The notes beneath the pieces are model-generated. The model saw only the letters and a program-made list of their open reading frames with translations. It was not told the origin of the DNA and did no database searches. Shown here piece by piece: positions 58,031-64,000 of a stretch of DNA of 64,000 nt (positions are counted from its first letter, which is position 1; each line of letters opens with the position of its first letter). Source of the stretch: Trachythela sp. YZ-2020 (lineage: Eukaryota; Cnidaria; Anthozoa; Malacalcyonacea; Clavulariidae); the NCBI GenBank assembly GCA_016169945.1, contig JADLSH010000305.1, positions 62,001 through 126,000 of the forward strand, in the 5' to 3' direction. The position numbers and the translations under genes were made by a program.

Positions 58031-58644
58031 CATTTTGTAAAACGTAGGGGTGCATATATAGTTACCATTTGCTCCCTTATATAGAAAGTGATCCCAAAGG
58101 CCTAAACTGAGTATTCACTAGTTCAATATCATATATATTCATACACTTTCCATGCTTGCATGCACTTAAGAGTTAAGGATTCACCTCCTGCATGGTTCAT
58201 ACATAATGCAAATGATCAAAGTCAACGAAATACATATAGAAAGAAACACATCAGTAAAACCGATGTGCGTCAGTAAAGACCACGTCCAATTTCTTAACTT
58301 TCCCAGTGTTTCTTTGAACTAACATGAGTTAGTATGCGAAGCAAGCGTTAACCTTTTGTAACGTCTCTGTTGTCATGGGTGGGAAATGAGAAACAACGTT
58401 GACACTACAAAGAGGCACTTCAACCACATATTGGTGGAATGGTTCCTGCTAGACCAGTGGGTTTATATAACGTTCCCGTTTTGTTGCTTCTAGTCGCATG
58501 TTTCAAGTCTTACAAGTCGGCTATTGTCCCCGCATCTTTATTCCGCTTAAAACAACGATACCGAGGAAAATCCTCGAGTCAAATAATATATATCATACCA
58601 ATTAGTTTGAATCGCGAAAGCCAACCAATTACGAGTTGTGCATA

Positions 58645-58805
58645 TCAGAACTTACTCGCCCCCCTCGAGGACCTTAGCCGGTTACTCCCTCGTTGGGAAA
58701 TCCGGGCGCCACGTATATAGGTGCGCGGACTGAACGAAAAGAACGCGTGCGAAAAGTTTTACTGCCGAAACATGCACGAAAATAATCCGTATGTAAACAT
58801 TTGGA
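58645..58805. repeat. Dispersed repeat, second copy
   Basis: Matches 20360-20520 with about 80% identity by eye (accttagcc, gggcgccac, gcgaaaag, tatgtaaacatttgg). The overlapping ORF is not preserved. Confidence 0.6.
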
Positions 58806-58904
58806 TAGCTAGAAAAGCAAACTAGAAGTTAATCTTTATGACATTATTTAAAATATGCATTTGCAATTTGTTGGCAGAGGCATGAAACAGTTATTGATAA
58901 TTAT

Positions 58905-59600
58905 ACAACTTGACACGATATGTTTCTGACATGAACCAATCAGAGATCGTATAAATATTCACCGTCTATTAAGAAGCGTCACAAAGCAAACCAGGGTACT
59001 ATATAAAAGTATAAAGATTAAAGGCTACACATTTGGAGTATATATTCTATTACAATATTGGCTTGTTAAAGCTTCCTGAAAGAGAAAAGCTGAACTAATT
59101 ATCATCTTAAAACTACAAATACATAAGGACAAACAGTCTGTTTCAGCCGTGGTTTTGATATATAAAAAATTCCCTTGGGTATCGTTTCTAGCAAGCATGA
59201 TTTCGACGTTTCGAGCAAGGCTCTAGATAGTTATTTCTTCATTAACTTCTGACGAAGGGCCATGGCTCGAAACGTCAGGTTTGCGAGAATCCATGCATAC
59301 TCAAAACGTTTCTGTTTAGATCAGTATATCTAAATTATAGGGTGCATGCATGTATTCCGGTAACTCTGCCTCTATCTGCAAGTCTTATCCATGTGTCTTA
59401 CGATAGCTTGTGTGCCTTGTGGTTTAAAGAGTTTGGCAAGTTGAAGCTTGGGCAGGTGAAAATGAAGGAGTAAAAAGGGATAACGTCCTCGTGTTTCGCG
59501 CACGAATATATTTCTCTTTCATCATGACCCTAATCATAACCCTTTCCCTAACTCTATTGTGCGTAAAACACGAGGATATAACTAACTGACTACAGGGCCT
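58905..59600 (-). repeat. 3' flank of gene 5
   Basis: Third genomic setting of the subfamily B 3' flank (gcttgttaaagcttc, gctctgcctctatctgca, gtttggcaagttgaag). It carries the best hammerhead-like copy of the window at about 59243-59283. Confidence 0.7.
59243..59283 (+). other. Hammerhead-like motif, plus strand
   Basis: Order: aactt, ctgacga, a short stem (gggcc/ggctc-like), cgaaac, gtc, aggtt. Outer strands pair in five positions, including one G-U. One extra A follows ctgacga relative to the standard core. Confidence 0.4.
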
Positions 59601-59860
59601 CTTTTTAAGAATTCGTGAACGAACTAGAGGACGGTCAACTGGAAAGTGTTAACCGGTAGGGCGGTCTGGGCCTTGATACACTGCAGTATCAGAAAGAAAA
59701 TATTCATGCATTCTACCTAGAGACTGCATGAACTTTTCAATAAGGTTGAGTTTTGGGAGTATGAAAGCACTCTGCTGAACGACGTCATTCTTCCCTTTTC
59801 TGCTTATAATGGTATTTTAGACAAAAGGGACCTTCATTGAGGTAAGAGGCCAAATGGTTT
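59594..59860. mobile_element. Diverged hAT MITE, related to the gene 4 insertion
   Basis: Begins cagggcctctttttaagaa, the reverse of the 42468 end, and contains gacaaaagggaccttcattg, matching the complement of 42180-42205. The far end is not clearly defined. Confidence 0.55.
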
Positions 59861-59999
59861 TTATAGAAAAAGAGACCATTTTTTCCGGAAAATGCATGCC
59901 ACCTTGCTCATTCGACCGTCATAGTACTGTAAATATATAATAAAAAAGATGAATGTACAATAATGGGTATAATATTCGTTTCTCTAATTAAACGCTTCC

Positions 60000-61127
60000 C
60001 TAGATGCTTCCCTCATGCTGATGTGCTGATCTGGTTGCAGTTGGTTCCGATTTGGGTGAAACCAAAGGTTTCACTTTTGACGTTCCTCCATTTGTTGACG
60101 TGGTTGCAGTTTGTGGCTCTCCATTTGCCGATGTGGGTACAGGTGGTGTCTCCCTATTTGTTGATGTAGGTGCAGGTGGCATCTCTCTATTTGTTGATGT
60201 AGGTGATGTCTCTCCATTTGTTGAGGTGGTTTCAGTTGGTCTCGGTTGGTTACACTGTTGGTTACACTGTTGGTTGTCTATCAATCTTGAACATGGCTCA
60301 GAGATGAGGTCTTTGTCACCATGAAATATCTTTTGCCAAAAGAAGGAAAGCAACCTTGTATGGAACGCCAACCTGAAACCAATGAGTATAACAAGGAACC
60401 CCTCTAGAGTTTCGTTTTGAAATTTACTTTCGATCAGTGGTACCACACCGTATGCCACATCAAGCATGACGGCCATGAGTTTTAACAGTGTTTCGAAGAA
60501 ATACACAACAAGGGAAATCCAGTAAAAGAAAAAGAGCATGTTTTCAGCCAAGCACTTTCGCCAAGTTGCAAGACTACACTCTGCAGTAGAACGACACTCT
60601 GTGGAACAACAACATGAACAACAACATGAAAAACAACTCGAAATGCAACTTTCAGGACAACAACTGACAGGTTTCCAGCGTACACGCGGCGTGTAATTAA
60701 AACACCAGACTACCAAAAGCATTACACTCGGCCAAACGAACCAAGCAATTGATGTTGCTATGCGTAATGAAGTACGTGCTTTAAAAGTTCGTATAACATA
60801 GAATAGTGTTGTTAATACGGCTAAAAACACAAAGGATATGAACGAGCCCTTCTTGTAAAACGTTTTTGCTCTCGTAAATTGGAAATTCATGAATTCGGTT
60901 TCGTCAAGGCAAAAATGGAAAATAAGGTAAATAAGGAAAAAGATAATTGATGATATAATTGACAGAACTACCCACGCGTAGATCCAGGATTCTGGATGCA
61001 TGAAAATTCCATCTTCATGGCAATCGATAACGGAAGCGTGTTCAAAGATTATACACTTCGTGTCGTAAATGGAAAAAACAAAAAGTGATATGGGTCGCAA
61101 AATGACCAAACTGCAGAAGAACACAAT
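60000..61127 (-). CDS. Gene 5 last exon: multi-membrane protein, subfamily B
   Basis: Opens after an acceptor (tatttattttcag) at 61128 in phase 0 and reads 375 codons to a stop at 60000. Six hydrophobic segments, C-x10-C loop (C-I-I-F-E-H-A-S-V-I-D-C), Y-T-P-R-V-R-W, a Cys-rich loop with C-C-C-S-C-C-C-S instead of regular C-C-P-E-G repeats, then F-F-W-Q-K-I-F-H-G-D-K-D-L-I-S-E-P and a Thr/Pro-rich tail with T-S-T-N-G-E-T type repeats. The frame is intact. The GTG near the exon edge is not a start. No first exon was recognised in the 2.9 kb upstream within the window, which holds a LINE remnant and a hAT element, so it may lie beyond the window. Function unknown. Confidence 0.78.
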   Translation of the reverse strand: MVFFCSLVILRPISLFVFSIYDTKCIIFEHASVIDCHEDGIFMHPESWIYAWVVLSIISSIIFFLIYLIFHFCLDETEFMNFQFTRAKTFYKKGSFISFVFLAVLTTLFYVIRTFKARTSLRIATSIAWFVWPSVMLLVVWCFNYTPRVRWKPVSCCPESCISSCFSCCCSCCCSTECRSTAECSLATWRKCLAENMLFFFYWISLVVYFFETLLKLMAVMLDVAYGVVPLIESKFQNETLEGFLVILIGFRLAFHTRLLSFFWQKIFHGDKDLISEPCSRLIDNQQCNQQCNQPRPTETTSTNGETSPTSTNREMPPAPTSTNRETPPVPTSANGEPQTATTSTNGGTSKVKPLVSPKSEPTATRSAHQHEGSI

Positions 61128-61187
61128 CTGAAAATAAATATATATTTGGCTTTAGATTCTAATATACAGATATTAGACATGCATGCA

Positions 61188-61770
61188 ACTCACATACCAC
61201 AAAGCTACAAAAAGTTCAAAAACGAGCTGCTCGGGTGATAACAAATTCAAGTTATGACATTAGATCACTCGAGATATTTGATAACCTAAAATGGGAGCCA
61301 ATTGAAGCTACTTTTACTAAAAGGGACAAATAATGACCTTTAAGGCATTAAGAAGCATGGTACCAACTTATTTGACATAATTATTTACCACTAGCAATAA
61401 TAACACGTACAGTTTAAGAAGCAATAATCAAAAGCTTTACCTAGATAAACCAAATACAAATTTCATAAAACGTAGTTTTCCTATCGAGGAGCAATGTCCT
61501 GGAATAACTTACCACTCGAAATCGTCGCTAAATACGGTGATTTGTCAATCGAACATTCAAAAGACTTATAAATAATATATGACAATATTCACTAGTCCCG
61601 ATTTATATATATATCGTAATTACAATATATTAGTTTTGAACATCAATATAAATAGTTTTATTAGTTAATTTGATTATGTATTGTATTTTAATTGTTACAC
61701 GGCTTTTTGAAAACCAGGAAACTGAAAGATCACCGTGTATGCAAATAAGTTTAAATAATAATAATAACTA
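61188..61770 (+). pseudogene. 5'-truncated LINE with target duplication
   Basis: Broken frames read V-Q-K-R-A-A-R-V-I-T-N-S-S-Y-D-I-R-S, then L-R-S-N-N-Q-K-L, the C-terminal region of a CR1/L2-like ORF2. The 3' end has an aataataataa tail (about 61752-61767). acatgcatgca occurs on both sides (61177-61187, 61776-61786), fitting a retrotransposition duplication. Lies just upstream of the gene 5 exon, probably in its intron. Confidence 0.78.
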
Positions 61771-61789
61771 GAAATACATGCATGCAGAA

Positions 61790-62487
61790 CCCCCTCGCCC
61801 ATTTGAACCAAACAATTTACTCCCCAAACGTTATTGTAACATGAAGTACTGATTCGACGAATGTAACCATGATAGCACGCAACATTGTATATTTTTTATA
61901 TTTTAATTTGTACAAAATATTATTTTGTTTTTAACTATAAAATTATCAATTGCCCAACTATATAAAGTGGGTATGCTATTATGTACTCTTTTAGCTTTGA
62001 TTTACTGTAACATTTAACCTTAGACGTTCACAAAACGTTTCGAAATTTTCAAAAAACTTCAACTGCTTTTCGAGGAGTATTTTATACCTCGCACTTGCTT
62101 TTGCAATGAAGTTTTTGAGATTTAATGGTTTTTTTTATTTTTCTATAACATATTTGAATCAATACTAAAATACTCTTAAAGATCAATCAATGTTCTATTG
62201 ACCACACAGAATGATCTACACATTTTCAAATTCACAAACTATACTGCATGCTATGTTAAAAAATCGGCAAAGCAAGCATACAAAATAGACACTTGCCTGT
62301 TTAAAACGCTCCTTTTTCGGTCTTTCGACTGTTTTTCCTCTTGTTAATTTTTCCTCTAAATAATTTTCATTTATCTTGTTTTGGGGACTTAACATATAAA
62401 CTTACTTACATAGCGACTTACTTATAAAATGAGTGCAAAACTGTTTGAAAAAAGTTTGCAAAATGGAAGTCTTCTCTCGGCTTGAAC
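61790..62487. other. Intergenic or intronic, no gene seen
   Basis: Very AT-rich; no coding features recognised. Confidence 0.35.
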
Positions 62488-63471
62488 CAGTGAACTACTG
62501 AACTTTAAGTAACCGGGAACGCTAACTCCTATGATCAAGTCCTATGATTCGTTGAAGCCAATGCGCGGGAATTTGAACTTTCAAAAGGACTGAGGAGAGT
62601 TCCGAGGAGTGAGAAAAATTCCGTCAAAAGTTTGTTTTTGAGCGAAAATTTGCAAGAAAAATACTTTTTACATCAGAAGACTTCAATGTTTGGGATTCAA
62701 ATGTGGTTTTCCGATTAGTTTTGACTGTTTTACATCTATCTGCAGCAAAAATGATCATGAGGCGGATCGTTATCGTATATGGAAAAAAATGACAAATGTT
62801 TGAACGTGCCGAAGCAAACTTTGCTCTTTAACTCAGAAAAAATATTCTAGAAAACACTTCGGCAGCCCCCAAATTGATTTTGCACTATACTCCAGGTATT
62901 GCTTTTTATCTTGAGCTTTTAGTCCTTGCTTTAACCCTTCTAAAATATAAACAAATTGACGATTTTCGAGTGGTGCTATTTTTGTCTTCGCGCCTTCTTG
63001 TTGGTCATCAGTGAGCACTTTGAATATGACGGCTGAGCTAGCTTATATAATCCTTATTTTAACTGTCAAAAATAAGTTACTGCATGCTTGAAAAGCAATT
63101 TTTTAATGTATCTTATATTTTTCTATATAAATTGTATCATAAAATCTCTTAACTCTCTTTGGAAAGTCTCACAACTCAGAAAAACCAAACATTTTCGCGC
63201 GGTTTTTTGACAAATTTTGTTTTTTCCCAGTAATATTTCAGAAACTGAACAACCTTTGTTCATTGTAAGTACTTGAGTAAAAAGTTTAATTGTTCTAGTG
63301 TAGTCAAAGATAAATAGTGAAAGTATAAAAGGAAATTAAAAGGGTAAAATTTTGCAATATAAAAAGTGTATTTTTTGAAAAAAATATGTTAAAAGGGACT
63401 GGCACTACCTACAAAGCACGGCTTCAATTCCCCCCCCTGAGTTAGCGTTCCAGTATACTTATAGTTCACTG
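62488..63471. mobile_element. hAT-like non-autonomous element
   Basis: Inverted ends cagtgaacta and tagttcactg, with ggaacgctaactc and gagttagcgttcc just inside, flanked by 8-base duplications gcttgaac (62480-62487, 63472-63479). 984 bases. Contains one coding-like minus ORF (62833-63018) but no transposase. Confidence 0.85.
62833..63033 (-). CDS. Coding-like ORF inside the hAT element, unknown
   Basis: About 65 codons of hydrophilic, helical sequence (L-T-D-D-Q-Q-E-G-A-K-T-K, then F-V-Y-I-L-E-G-L-K-Q-G-L-K-A) to a stop at 62833. A tataag acceptor-like site precedes it. It could be a captured host exon or a residue of the element's own protein. Not recognised. Confidence 0.3.
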   Translation of the reverse strand, partial: AVIFKVLTDDQQEGAKTKIAPLENRQFVYILEGLKQGLKAQDKKQYLEYSAKSIWGLPKCFLEYFF

Positions 63472-63479
63472 GCTTGAAC

Positions 63480-64000
63480 CAGTAGATTTTGTCAGCGGTA
63501 TTTACCAAATGACATGCTGAAATTTTACCAAATTGGATTATTTTTTACCAAACACGTATTAAGCACGTGTTTTACCATTTTTGGTAACAAAATGTGCATC
63601 AAACCATCAAAGAATAATTTAAGCACACTTTCAAACTCTTTTCGTGGCATCCAAAAAGATTTTGTTTGTGAAGAATGCAAGGATAAGTACAAGATAAAAA
63701 AACTGATATGAAAACTCCTGATGAGTGATGAGCAATGATATATTTTGAATTTCGACAATAGTTTTATTTATGTTAATTATGTACCTTCGAGCTACCCGAC
63801 ATACTGCTCATTAATGAAGTAAGTGTTCGCACTTTTTCCATGTAGGCGAATTGTAACCAAACGAGCTTGAATTTGACATCGACATACTTTGTAAAACGCA
63901 AAATTTTCCGTTGAATCACTTTGGCTTCAACTTTAATGCTTTAATAATGCTTATATTATAAGTAGTATCTAACGAGCAATTTGATTGGCTAATGCGCGTG
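63480..64000. other. Window edge, no gene assigned
   Basis: Contains repeated tttaccaaa words (63505-63570) and an ORF at 63514-63711 with a C-x-x-C pair near its end that I cannot support as a gene. Confidence 0.3.

Overview
The window looks like nuclear DNA of a cnidarian, probably an anthozoan (octocoral or hexacoral; I cannot place it further). The evidence is: AT-rich sequence, GT-AG introns, very low gene density, a TLDc terminal exon, an intronless NHL/beta-propeller gene of a type I associate with corals and anemones, a tRNA-derived SINE, 5'-truncated non-LTR retrotransposons and many short DNA transposons. There are no prokaryotic operons, rRNA genes or CRISPR arrays.

The main theme is a minus-strand family of five related genes for uncharacterised proteins with about six membrane segments. 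Each has a short hydrophilic first exon (about 60 codons) and one large last exon, joined in phase 0. Gene 1 (6428-8712) and gene 2 (10266-12541) form a complete tandem pair, subfamily A. Gene 3 (27755-28927), gene 4 (41348-43420) and gene 5 (60000-61127) form subfamily B, with an added Cys-rich loop and, in the tail, Thr/Ser/Pro-rich sequence; in both places repeat DNA encodes short peptide repeats. Gene 4 is broken by a hAT insertion and a deletion. First exons of genes 3 and 4 are recognisable but damaged, and that of gene 5 was not found. Genes 3-5 also share roughly 700 bp of 3' flank, and genes 3 and 4 share 5' flank.

Layout: 57-370 TLDc last exon; 1581-6814 a 1.75-kb segment in three tandem copies, two carrying only the 3' part of gene 1; 6.4-12.5 kb genes 1 and 2; 13-17 kb repeats; 17719-19371 the propeller gene; 20-26.5 kb repeats (pogo-like MITE, 1.7-kb foldback element, SINE); 26.9-30.4 kb gene 3 with flanks; 30842-32883 a DNA element with 9-bp target duplications; 33.0-39.9 kb a 2.2-kb segment (LINE + SINE + gene flank) in three tandem copies; 39852-41142 a Harbinger-like element holding a nested hAT; 41.1-43.8 kb gene 4; 44-51 kb transposons (Harbinger-like, LINE remnant, TTAA element with nested hAT); 51406-51690 a small intronless orphan gene whose promoter is duplicated at 32.9 kb; 52-58 kb further repeats and a partial recombinase-like ORF; 58.9-61.1 kb gene 5; 61.2-63.5 kb a LINE remnant and a hAT element.

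All calls come from reading the sequence by eye. Family names rest on motifs and on target-site duplications seen directly. The function of the membrane family is unknown.
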